Shown: in pieces, positions 1 through 9,302 of the stretch
Layout of the letters: each line of letters opens with the position of its first letter
Position numbering within the stretch: the first letter of the stretch is position 1
Source: Scolanthus callimorphus
Taxonomy: Eukaryota > Cnidaria > Anthozoa > Actiniaria > Edwardsiidae
Direction: 5' to 3'
NCBI GenBank assembly: GCA_033964015.1
Contig: CM066915.1
Coordinates: 2,418,001 to 2,482,000 of the forward strand
Length of the DNA stretch: 64,000 nt
Notes under the pieces: generated by a model
Databases searched by the model: none
What the model was told of the DNA's origin: nothing
The model's input: only the letters and a program-made list of their open reading frames with translations
Position numbers and translations under genes: made by a program

Positions 1-1750
1 GTACAGGGGAGTACAGGGGAGTACATGGGAATACAGGGGAGCACATGGGAGTACACGGGAGTACAGGGGAGTACATTGGAGAACGTGGGAGTACATGGGA
101 GTACAGGGGAGTACAGGGGAGTACAGGGGAGTACATGGGAGTACATGGGAATACAGGGGAGTACATGGGAGTACAGGGGAATACAAGGGAGTACATGGGA
201 GTACATGGGAGTACATGGGAGTACATGGGAGTACAGGGGAGTACATGGGAGTACATGGGAGTACAGGGGAGTACAGGGGAATACAGGGGAGTACAGGGGA
301 GTACAGGGGAGTACATGGGAGTACATGGGAGTACATGGGAGTACAGAGGAGTACATGGGAGCACATGGGAATACAGGGGAGGACATGGGAGTACAGGGGA
401 GCACATGGGAATACAGGGGAGTACAGGGGAATACAGGGGAGTACAGGGGAGTACAGGGGAGTACAGGGGAGTACAGGGGAGTACAGGGGAGTACAGGGGA
501 GTACAGGGGAGTACAGGGAGTACAGGGGAGTACAGGGGAGTACAGGGGAGTACAGGGGAGTACAGGGGAGTACATGGGAGTACAGGGGAGTACATGGGAG
601 TACATGGGAGTACAGGGGAATACAGGGGAGTACAGGGGAGTACAGGGGAGTACATGGGAGTACATGGGAATACAGGGGAATACAGGGGAGTACAGGGGAG
701 TACATGGGAATACAGGGGAGCACATGGGAGTACATGGGAATACAGGGGAGCACATGGGAGTACAGGGGAGTACAGGGGAGTACATGGGAATACAGGGGAG
801 TACAGGGGAGTACATGGGAATACAGGGGAGCACATGGGAGTACAGGGGAGTACATGGGAATACATGGGAGTTCAGGGGAGTACATGATAGTACATGGGAG
901 TACATGGGAGTACATGGGAGTACATGGGAGTACAGGGGAGTACAGGGGAGTACATGGGAATACAGGGGAGTACATGGGAGTACAGGGGATTACATGGGAG
1001 TACAGGGGAATACAGGGGAGTACATGGGAGTACATGGGAGTACATGGGAGTACAGGGGAGTACATGGGAATACAGAGGAGTACATGGGAATACAGAGGAG
1101 TACATGGGAGCACATGGGAATACAGGGGAGGACATGGGAGTACAGGGGAGCACATGGGAATACAGGGGAGTACAGGGGAATACAGGGGAGTACAGGGGAG
1201 TACAGGGGAGTACAGGAGAGTACATGGGAGTACATGGGAGTACATGGGAGTACATGGGAGTACAGGGGAATACAGGGGAGTACAGGGGAGTACAGGGGAG
1301 TACATGGGAGTACATGGGAGTACATGGGAGTACATGGGAATACAGGGAATACAGGGGAGTACAGGGGAGTACATGGGAATACAGGGGAGCACATGGGAGT
1401 ACAGGAGAGTACATGGGAATACAGGGGAGCACATGGGAGTACACGGGAGTACATGGGAATACATGGGAGTTCAAGGGAGTACATGATAGTACATGGGAGT
1501 ACATGGGAGTACAGGGGAATACAGGGGAGTACAGGGGAGTACATGGGAATACAGGGGAGCACATGGGAATACACGGGAGTACAGGGGAGTACATGGGAGT
1601 ACATGGGAGTACAGGGGAATACAAGGGAGTACAGGGGAGTACAGGGGAGTACATGGGAGTACATGGGAGTACAGGGGAGTACGTGGGAGTACAGGGGAAT
1701 ACAGGGGAGTACATGGGAGTACAGGGGAGCGCATGAGAGTACATGGAATC
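1..1750. repeat. 10-bp minisatellite (gtacaKgggR), cut by window edge
   Basis: About 175 head-to-tail copies of a 10-bp unit, mostly gtacagggga or gtacatggga with gcac, atac and ggac variants. The array is already running at base 1, so its left end is outside the window. The unit has no stop codon in any frame, so long 'proteins' with a 10-residue period appear on both strands. These are artefacts of the period, not genes. One slip near 520 and others near 1346 change the register. The variant pattern around 861-905 recurs at 1459-1505, and that around 341-390 recurs near 1090-1140, which shows segmental duplication inside the array. Confidence 0.97.
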
Positions 1751-1952
1751 ACAGTATAAGACACACTATATGGGAAACACAGTGTAGGACACACTATATT
1801 AAGGTTACATGAAGTACTTACCGTGGAAGGTGGGAAATGACCGCTGACCAATAAGTCAATACAAAGGATTTGGATCGCTGGCTCAACACTAAGGCTGAAT
1901 TTCTAAAACAAACAATCTTCGCCGGTTTTTAAACCACGTGTAAGTATGAGAC

Positions 1953-2075
1953 ATGAATCGTACGCTTTTTGACTGTGGAATCAAGAAATCTGTAGAAACA
2001 AGAAAAGGAGAGAAGTTTGACATCACGAGTGTGTTACCAAAGTCTGTAAAATTACAGAGCAGGCCAATCGAATGT
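1953..2075 (+). pseudogene. Out-of-frame N-terminus of the transposase
   Basis: This short frame starts with an ATG and reads MNRTLFDCGIKKSV, a Lys/Arg-rich leader typical of finger-bearing transposon proteins. It runs to RPIEC at 2075. The rest of a C2H2 finger (C-x3-F-x5-L-x2-H-x4-H) continues in the frame that starts at 2072. A net +1 shift, equivalent to four missing bases, separates the two. As read here the full finger cannot be made from one continuous frame, unless there is an assembly error or a small intron. Confidence 0.5.
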
Positions 2076-3628
2076 GCTGCAAAGAATCCTTTGCAGCGAA
2101 GAAATACCTTGATTCACATGTACGATGGAAACATAGCATTAGCAGCGATGTAAACAACAAATCTAAACCAGTTTGTACTCCAAGCTACACTGAAAACAGA
2201 AAGATATCTGATAATGAGTGCATACTGGTGCTAGATGACACAAGCGTGGTGGATACGAGACAGTACGAGGTGGCAAAATTTGACAACAGGAGAGGAAGCA
2301 GCCAGAGAAAGTCATACACAGTTGAATTCAAGGCAAAGACTCTTGAACGTCTAGAATTTTTCAGTGAACTAAAGGTAAAAAAGAAGTGGGAAAAGGTTGC
2401 AGAAGAACGAGGAGTTAGCAAGTCACTTGTTGTAAAGTGGAACAATATTAGGGTTAAGATAAAAGCTGAATTTGAACGCAACAAGCGAAAGGAAAATCGT
2501 GGAGGTGTGAAGCCGGCAAGACAGAGGAGAAAGCTTGTATGTGAAAAAGCAAAGAACAGCGAGAAATATCCCTTGGCATCAGACCGAGTCATAGTTGAAT
2601 TTAAATTAAGGAGAGCGAAAGGATGCAAAGTATCAAAACTATGGCTAAAGAAAAAAATGAAAAACAAAATCGAAGAATGCTATGGAAAAGAAGAAGCTCG
2701 TAAGTTTAAAGGAAGTAATAACTGGTTTCAGAAATTTAAGAAACGGCATGGTATTTCATTCAGGAGAAGAACAAACAAGAAAAAACTTGCAGCTGATGAC
2801 GGGAGACAAACAATCCAGAAATTTCACCGTGACCTAAGGGAGGCTGTTAAGTCAAGAAGAAGACGAGTTAATTCAACTCAGGATGTCAAGTATGGGCGAT
2901 GGACACCACAGAACCGATACAATATAGATCAAGTTCCTTTGCCCTTTGTGGTAGATCAGGATAAAACCTATGATGTTACAGGTAACAAGCAAGTTTGGGT
3001 TTCTCAACCCTCTTCTGGTCTTGACAAAAGGCAGGCTACGCTGCAGCTGTGCATTCGGGCAGAGGGAGATCAACATGTAAAACCTGCAATTGTGTTCCGG
3101 GGTAAAGGGAACGTTTCAAGTGCTGAGAAAGCCCAATATGATCAAGATGTTGATGTGTACTTTCAAAGCTGTGCCTGGATGGATACCCAATTAAACCAGG
3201 AATGGGTAAGAAGGACATTGATACCAGGGATTGGGACGTTCCCCCAAGAGAAAGTAATATTTGCTGACAATGTTGGATTTCAACAAGAGAAGGGCTTTCA
3301 TGATATGTGCCGGAAGCAGATCAATGCCATCATTTATCTGCTGCCAGAAAATCATACTGACAAAGTTCAGCCTATAGATGCTGGGTTTGGAAAACAGATG
3401 AAGGCAAAGATTGGTGAAGCAATGGAGAAATGGCTAGAGGAGGATGAGAATTTGGACATGTGGCATGATAGGTTGAGTGCGAAGAACAGGAGAATCCTCA
3501 TGACACAATGGGCTGGGGAGGCCTGGAGAAAGCTCTCCTCAGACAAGATATTTGCCAAGAAACTGTTCATGAAGACTGGTTGTCTAATGACAGTTGATGG
3601 CTCTGATGATGATATGATCAGACCTTAA
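2072..3628 (+). CDS. pogo/Tigger-like DDE transposase
   Basis: A 518-residue frame. Residues 80-130 are basic and resemble a psq/CENP-B-type helix-turn-helix. Residues 165-235 (including NNWFQKFKKRHGIS) resemble the second CENP-B/Tc5 DNA-binding helix-turn-helix. The DDE_1 catalytic domain follows, with acidic residues in YNIDQ (D286), FADN (D399) and QPID (D436), the positions of the pogo/Tigger DDD triad. The first residues (CKESF, then a spaced L, H and H) are the second half of a C2H2 zinc finger. The matching first half, ending RPIEC, lies in another frame just upstream (1953-2075), so the N-terminus looks frameshifted. The catalytic domain has no stop. It may be a recently active element or a domesticated gene; the nearby transposon end favours the former. 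Confidence 0.88.
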   Translation: MCCKESFAAKKYLDSHVRWKHSISSDVNNKSKPVCTPSYTENRKISDNECILVLDDTSVVDTRQYEVAKFDNRRGSSQRKSYTVEFKAKTLERLEFFSELKVKKKWEKVAEERGVSKSLVVKWNNIRVKIKAEFERNKRKENRGGVKPARQRRKLVCEKAKNSEKYPLASDRVIVEFKLRRAKGCKVSKLWLKKKMKNKIEECYGKEEARKFKGSNNWFQKFKKRHGISFRRRTNKKKLAADDGRQTIQKFHRDLREAVKSRRRRVNSTQDVKYGRWTPQNRYNIDQVPLPFVVDQDKTYDVTGNKQVWVSQPSSGLDKRQATLQLCIRAEGDQHVKPAIVFRGKGNVSSAEKAQYDQDVDVYFQSCAWMDTQLNQEWVRRTLIPGIGTFPQEKVIFADNVGFQQEKGFHDMCRKQINAIIYLLPENHTDKVQPIDAGFGKQMKAKIGEAMEKWLEEDENLDMWHDRLSAKNRRILMTQWAGEAWRKLSSDKIFAKKLFMKTGCLMTVDGSDDDMIRP

Positions 3629-3987
3629 GGGCTGGAGCCATACATTTTTGATTTTTTTTTTCATTGCTCATTAGAGCATCACAGATAACTTGAAAAAAAG
3701 TTATCTGGTCTCCTTGGTATCAAGTTTGAAGTGGCATTTCAGAGAACTGACTCTGAGTTCATTTGAACATATGTTTTGTTAAAGACATACAGCCTTTAGG
3801 CATTATGGTATAAATGATTTATATTGTACTATGAGATGATATATTTAAATGAAATTCATATAAAAATTTAAGAACCTATTTTAAGAACCTTGGTAGCCTA
3901 AATTTGCTTTAAGCACCATTTTTATAAGAACCTGTTTAGGCTAAATTCAAAAATCCAGGTTCTTATACGCGGGTTTTTACTGTACTA

Positions 3988-4489
3988 GAGCAGATTTCGT
4001 ATGACTGTGAAAAGTGTCGCGAAAGAGTTGTGCTGCTCCGCGACCATACCGCGACTACGCGAATTCATTCCGTATCTACAGCAGGCCAGGTCCCGTACCG
4101 CCACCGCGACAGTACCGCGCGGCGACCGATTCATTCGGTATCTACAGCAGGCCAGATCCCGTACCGCCACCGCGACAGTACCGCGCCGCGACCGATTCAT
4201 TCGGTATCTACAGCAGGCCAGATCCCGTACCGCCTCCGCGACAGTACCGCGCCGCGACCGATTCATTCGGTATCTACAGCAGGCCAGATCCCGTACCGCC
4301 ACCGCGACAGTACCGCGCGGCGACCGATTCATTCGGTATCTACAGCAGGCCAGGTCCCGTACCGCCTCCGCGACAGTACCGCGCCGCGACCGATTCATTC
4401 GGTATCTACAGCAGGCCAGATCCCGTACCGCCACCGCGACAGTACCGCGCCGTGTCACGGCACTTTTCACAGTTATACGAAATCTGCTC
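3988..4489. mobile_element. TA-flanked inverted-repeat element carrying a 66-bp array
   Basis: The left end GAGCAGATTTCGTATGACTG and the right end are reverse complements over about 29 bp with one mismatch (3988-4016 versus 4461-4489). Both are flanked by TA. The same ends, in the form GAGCGGATTTCAGATGACTG, occur at 19235-19359, 25954-26079, 43529-43629 and 44419-44520, where the interior is a short AT-rich sequence around gtaattac. Here the interior is replaced by a GC-rich tandem repeat. The element begins three bases after the TA of the pogo element. A Tc1/mariner-related non-autonomous element is the likely class. Confidence 0.85.
4081..4460. repeat. 66-bp tandem repeat, about 6 copies
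   Basis: Copies start with gcaggccag at 4081, 4147, 4213, 4279, 4345 and 4411, spaced exactly 66 bp. Each carries gaccgattcattcggtatct and a run of ccg/gcg words (cccgtaccgcc, ccgcgacagtaccgcg). Copies differ only at a few sites (gccAccg/gccTccg, gcgGcg/gccGcg). Because 66 is a multiple of 3, three frames stay open on the plus strand and one on the minus strand. I regard those frames as by-products. Confidence 0.95.
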
Positions 4490-5064
4490 TAAAAATGCTC
4501 TAGAAAATATAAATGTTAGCTGTTTAGCCTTCTGTGGTTGTGGTTTGTCAAAATTAAAATGATTTTAGCAGAATATTCCATCTGAATTGGCAAATTACGA
4601 ACTTAGTTGGGAACCAAGTTGCGAAGTTGGGAACCTTGTTGGGAAATGGGAACCAACTTCACAACCCGGAGCGCGGGTAAAGTATTCTGAAAACAACTGT
4701 AATGAACAGAAAATCTAGGAAGCTATCAGAATATTAGCTTTTTTAATGATTATTGTTGCAACGAAATTGTTGATTTGAATATTTAACAAAAACGCTTCAA
4801 TATTTCCCCCGTTTTCCTGTCAAAACATTCAAGTTTCAAGGTCAAAACTTAAAAGTTTTATGTGCCGACAGAACATGTTTTTGCCGAGCGCGTGGACGCG
4901 TAGATTCAATCGACGGTACTTCTTTCTCTGATTCTTTCTTGTCCAATTTCCCGTGTAGGCGTTTCAGTTGGTCTTGTCCGAGGAGGTGAACCCAGACTCC
5001 AGCGCGGCCAAGAGATCACAGACCACGGGCCACCTACTCATTACCATGCCCAAGGTACCACATG
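4490..5064. other. Gene-free spacer
   Basis: No coding signal, paired inverted repeat or RNA gene was recognised. Near 4605-4665 there is a short word repeat (ttgggaaccaa, gttgggaac) that may be a remnant of another element. Confidence 0.5.
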
Positions 5065-5442
5065 ACACCACCACGTGACACCACCACGTGACATCACTAC
5101 GTGACATCACTACGTGACACCACCACGTGACATCACCACGTGACACCACCACGTGACATAACCACGTGATATTACCACGTGACATTACCACGTGACACCA
5201 CCACGTGACACCACCACGTGACATCACCACGTGACGCCACCACGTGACATTACCACGTGACATCACCACGTGACACCGCCACGTGACACCACCACGTGAC
5301 ATCACCACGTGACGTCACCACGTGACGTCACCACGTGACGTCACCACGTGACGTCACCACGTGACATCACCACGTGACATCACCACGTGACATCACCACG
5401 TGACATCACCACGTGACATCACCACGTGACATCACCACGTGA
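5065..5442. repeat. 12-bp minisatellite built on CACGTG and TGACGTCA
   Basis: About 30 copies of a 12-bp unit, caccacgtgaca, with tacgtg variants near 5100 and 5112. Nearly every unit contains the palindromic E-box CACGTG. Between about 5308 and 5360 the units change to cacgtgacgtca, so each junction also makes the CRE palindrome TGACGTCA. A minus-strand frame across it is an artefact of the 12-bp period. Whether transcription factors occupy the sites is not shown by the sequence. Confidence 0.95.
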
Positions 5443-5482
5443 TAGCTGTAACAATTAACATCCCTTAGAACTACATACTTCT

Positions 5483-5690
5483 ATTTGCGTCCATCCATGA
5501 AGTGTGACGATTTTTTCGTGAAGGTTAACTTTTCAAACGTCCACGTTTTGTCGAAAAGTAGTCACGTTTGTCGCTCTCTGATTGGCTGAAAAATAACGGT
5601 CAAAACTGCAGCCAATCAGCAAGCGAGGAACGCGACAACCTCTCGACAAAACGTGCACGTTTGAAAAGTATTCCACTAAACCTTCGCATC
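5483..5690. mobile_element. Foldback element, family 'TTTGCGTCCATCCATGAAG', right end worn
   Basis: Begins tttgcgtccatccatgaag. The arms contain tttcaaacgtccacgttttg on the left and its near reverse complement on the right (aaaacgtgcacgtttgaaaa). Both arms carry attggctg CCAAT-type motifs. A complete copy with both ends lies at 52986-53217; here the outermost right arm is missing. Confidence 0.8.
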
Positions 5691-5727
5691 TTGCACTTGA
5701 ATGTTCTGTAGCATGGTTAAAGTTGTT

Positions 5728-6060
5728 TTAGAAAATAACACCTATGTTGTATTGTGAATGTGCGCATTCTGATTGGTTAAAAAGCGTGTTTGTAAGAGAC
5801 CTGAAAAACACGATTGTCACGCAACGCTGTCGCGCGTGTGTATGTTATTTTCTAAAAGCAATAAAAATACTTTCTGCGTGCTCTCTGGTTTCTTACAAAC
5901 ACTCGGGGAATGTTGGTCGAACTGATAAAACTTGAAAGACACTCGCCTTCGGCTCGTGTCTTTTAAGTTTTGATCAGTTCTCCCAACATTCCCCTCGTGT
6001 TTGTAAGAAAGCAGAGAGCACGCGGAAAGTACTTTTATTGCTTAAATACAATGCTTTCGA
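5728..6060. mobile_element. Long hairpin element with ccttcggc loop
   Basis: The left part (agaaaataacacctatgttg to ataaaaatactttctgcgtg) recurs almost unchanged at 63071-63221. The right part is a strong hairpin. Its arms begin gctctctggtttcttacaaa and are complemented by tttgtaagaaagcagagagc, closing at the loop cactcgccttcggctcgtgt near 5940-5961. Short frames here are not coding. Confidence 0.75.
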
Positions 6061-6249
6061 ATGACATACTGCAAAATAGACCACTGGTCTCGCCTAAAGC
6101 TATTGTGTATACCAGAAAATACTATAGACGCGTTGGATACATTGTAAACTAGTATTCATACTTTTCTAAGCAATGATTGTGCATGTGGCGGTTCTAGAAA
6201 ACACCCATAAGTTCTACAAAGTTAACCGAGAGATTCATTTGTCTTTTAG

Positions 6250-6497
6250 ATGAAGCAGACTGTCAAACCTCTGCGAAAAGCTACGGGCAGTAAAGCTAAG
6301 CAAAGCACTGATGTGAAACAGAACGAGAAGACATCTTCCAGCAAACAAAGGTACATGCTTGGTGTATTAGAGAGTTTAGCAGACACCGAATTTCGTGGAA
6401 AGGAGCCGTTCCTTTTTTATAGCGCCTACTCTAATTCAGAAGTTCAGATAACAAAGCCAAATTCGGGGCGGATCGGGGCGGATCAGGAACTTCTGAA

Positions 6498-6528
<31 letters not shown>

Positions 6529-7056
6529 GGGGGGACGGACATTGAATTTAAGTGAGACAAACAAAGGAAATGTTTGGGAAAATGTCAGAGAAATTGGGGG
6601 GAGGGGGCGCCCCCCTTTAAATCTGCCCATGCAAATCAGTGGTCATCAGTTAAGGGGGACTTCTTGCTGTCTGGAGTGTACTTTGTTGTATTTCTCTGTA
6701 AATTAACATTTGTGACGGGGGAAACCGTTCAGCAGCAACCTGTAATTTATCTCGTTTGCTAAGAACATTTGTTCTTACTGTAGTCATTTCAAATTCGCTC
6801 TAAAAAGCCAATCAATGATTCTTCGGGCAATGGTATTTATTGATTGTGCCACGCTTATTATGTTTTTAGAGTTACCCATGAGCGACTTGAAGTTGATCGA
6901 AAGATCAATAAAGACATGGACTTCAGCAAAATCGCACAGGACAAGAAGAAACTTCTCACTGGACCTCGAGTCGAACCAAGCTCCACAGTAAAAGAGGAAA
7001 AGGTAGAGGAAAGTGAAGACTTTATAGATGATCCTGAAGTCCCACCGCTTATGTAG
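6250..7056 (+). CDS. C-terminal exons of an unrecognised gene
   Basis: Two exons are proposed, 6250-6350 and 6870-7056. The first follows tttgtcttttag, and its ATG may simply be the first codon after that acceptor. It ends CAAAG before gtacat. The second follows tatgtttttag. Phases match (2 bases + 1 base make one Arg codon), giving a 95-residue tail with a Lys/Ser-rich start, a charged stretch VTHERLEVDRKINKDMDF and a very acidic end closing DDPEVPPLM-stop. I recognise no domain; the charge pattern suggests a coiled or disordered tail. The intron contains a G run of more than 30 bases. Upstream exons may lie left of the transposon or outside the window. Confidence 0.5.
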
Positions 7057-8360
7057 TGTGCCTCTTGGATGTTACTTGAGGAGAGGGTCGTTCGGGAACG
7101 TGACACCAAAGGAATCCGTCCAGACAAGAGAAAGCATCCTCTGGGAATTTCGTCAAAAGCCAAGTCCCGATATCCAGGAGGAGGAGGAGGAGCAGGAGGA
7201 GTACACCGCTTATTTGATGTAGCTCTACAGTGTGACTTGATGAGAGGGTCAAACGGGACCGTGACATCAGGCAAACCGTCAAGAAGAAGAAAAACGTATC
7301 CTCTATGTATCCGGTCAAAGGGAACTCCGTTACACTAGAGGTAGAGGTCATTGATGACACGATTGATGTTTCCTGAAGGCTCGCCGCTTTCTGGTGCACC
7401 TCTACAGTGTAACTTGATGAGGAGGTCCTATGGGATCTTGACATCAGTTAAAACCATAAAGAAGATCACATCCGCTGTGCATTTCGTCAAAGGTAACTCT
7501 GTTACACAGGTGGAGGAGAGATCTGATAATATCGTAGAAGTCTCACCGTTATCTGGTGCAGCTCTACAGTGTGACTTGATGAGGAGGTCCTACGGGATCT
7601 TGATCGCATCCTCTGTGCATCTCGTCAAAGGTAACTCCGTTACACAGGTGGTGGAGAGATTTGATAATATTGTAGAAGTCTCACCGTTTATCTGGTGCAG
7701 CTCTAGAGTGTAACTTGATGGGAGGGTCCAATGGGACGGGAAGTGACACAAGGCACTCCCTTGAGAAGAAGAACGCACCCGCTGTGCATGTCGTCATACT
7801 CCGCTACTTTATTACATTGGAGTAGGAAGTGATTGATGACATCGTATAGATGTTCCGGAAATGTCACCGCTTATATGATGTAGCTGTGACTTGATAGGAG
7901 GGTCCAACGGGAGCGTGACACCAGGCAAACCGTCTTAGAAGAACGCCCTCTCTGTACATCTCCTCAAATGGAGGTGGTCAATGATGACATCGTAGATATT
8001 CCTGAGGTCTTACCGCTTGTCTGATGCAGCTGTAGAGTATGACTTGATGGGAAAGTCCTACGGGATTGTGACATCAGACAAACCGAGAACGCACTATGAA
8101 TCTTTATGAATCTCGTTCTCGTCATAATTAACCCTGCTACACTGGAGAAGGAAATGGTTTATGACATTGTAGAAATATGGACGCGATAAATTTTGAAACA
8201 TGTTGAGTCCGAACATTGATCAGACCTATTATAGTGTGAAGCACCATGCCATCCACCTCGGGAGGCAGAAAGATATTTCTCACGTCTCATCGCTTATCTA
8301 AGGCAGCTCTGCCGTGCGAATGGATGAAGTCCACGCCGGATTGTGACTTCAAGGCATCTG
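7030..8360. repeat. Decayed tandem array (~140-270 bp units) starting in the preceding exon
   Basis: Eight diverged units share the core gcagctctacagtgtgactt, then gatgaggaggtcctacggga. They start near 7057, 7219, 7396, 7558, 7697, 7879, 8025 and 8293. Upstream of each core is a degenerate gaagtctcaccgctta. The first unit is the end of the coding exon and its 3' flank (gaagtcccaccgcttatgta). Partial frames across the array give similar peptides, but they are broken and lack consistent splice signals, so I annotate repeats rather than exons. Confidence 0.75.
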
Positions 8361-8645
8361 TTGTCGTGTATAGAGTCCTAAAGTGTGACGTCAGATTTTA
8401 GTCCACGAACAATGAAAGTTGTATGCAAAAAATGCATATGAAGAAATTTTCTTATAAAACGAGTCGCGAAGTCGATGTGACTATTCGCCGATATTTGCGG
8501 AGCCTGAGGTGATTTTGACAAAAAATTCGTGTTAATAGGGGTACTTTTTTTAGTTTCTCGTAATAAAAGTGTGCGCGCGATCCCCAACGAACGTCTCGAC
8601 CAATCAGCGCGCGGAATCGCTTGAGTAATTATTATAACAATATAG

Positions 8646-9105
8646 TTGATGTTCGCGGGCGTAAATATGTTATGGGTCCGACTAGACTCAGTTTAGCCCG
8701 AGCGCAGCGAGGGATAAAATGAGCGCTGAGAAGGGTCCAAAACATATTTACGCCCAACCATTACTTTATCGGTGAAATGGAGCATAGATTTGGACCAATG
8801 AGAGCGCGTGTTATATCGTACCTATATTAAAATTTACAATTAGACTACGAGTTCGAGTTTTCTATGAGTCAATCAATAGATTGAATATTTGACTCATAGA
8901 AAACGAGAACGAGTAGTCTAATTGTTTTAGTAGAAACCCACTTGCATACTACCTTCGAGTTGTTGCTAAAACGTATTTATTTTCATGGTTTTAGAAAGTT
9001 TTGCGCTAGCGTTTTCGCTACTCACTATCTATTACGTGATAGATAGCGAGTAGCGAAGCCAATCACATTGTAGGATTCGTGACAGTATGGGTTTCTACTA
9101 ATACT
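8646..9105. mobile_element. Cluster of three foldback elements
   Basis: Three adjacent inverted repeats. At 8655-8757, gggcgtaaatatgttatggg pairs with ccaaaacatatttacgccca around a loop cccgagcgcagcgagggata. At 8840-8927, ttagactacgagttcgagtt pairs with its complement around gattgaatatttgactcata. At 8929-9103, tagtagaaaccca pairs with tgggtttctacta and encloses gctactcactatctattacg and its inverse. No coding signal is present. Confidence 0.75.
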
Positions 9106-9302
9106 AAATGGAAATATCTACATATCATATTTGGAATCTTTAACATGTTTTGCTCTTCCTTTCATGACTTAGGGCTTGTTTACATGGGGAAAATTTGGCC
9201 CAGGCCCGGGTCACCCGCCTAGGCGAGCCAACTTTGAAGAGCGTTTATATGACAAAATGTACTCTTGACAAACGTATCCAAAATACTCAAAACTACTAAA
9301 AA

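Larger units (their letters stand above)
1953..3984 (+). mobile_element. pogo/Tigger-type DNA transposon, right end present, left end not found
   Basis: A transposase frame is followed by about 350 bp of AT-rich sequence ending at 3982 in a recognisable terminus. On the minus strand this end begins CAGTAAAAACCCGCGTATAA and is followed outside by TA, the target duplication expected of the pogo branch of Tc1/mariner. Subterminal copies of aagaacct (near 3868, 3884, 3928 and 3957) may be transposase-binding repeats. No matching CAGTAAAAACC end was seen between the minisatellite (to 1750) and the coding region, so the left side is probably truncated or diverged. The start given is only the first related reading frame. 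Confidence 0.75.

Noticed and set aside
25..1812. 595-codon and other long frames across the 10-bp repeat, both strands
   Set aside because: They come from a stop-free 10-bp unit read in every frame; no start context, domain or composition of a real protein.
2185..2667. Antisense frame under the transposase
   Set aside because: Phe/Ser/Leu-rich shadow of the lysine-rich coding strand.
3985..4562. Proline/arginine-rich frames of 157-182 codons
   Set aside because: Produced by the 66-bp repeat, whose length is a multiple of 3; three plus-strand frames and one minus-strand frame stay open.
5744..5935. 63-codon frame also present near 63085
   Set aside because: Conserved only because both lie in copies of the same hairpin element.
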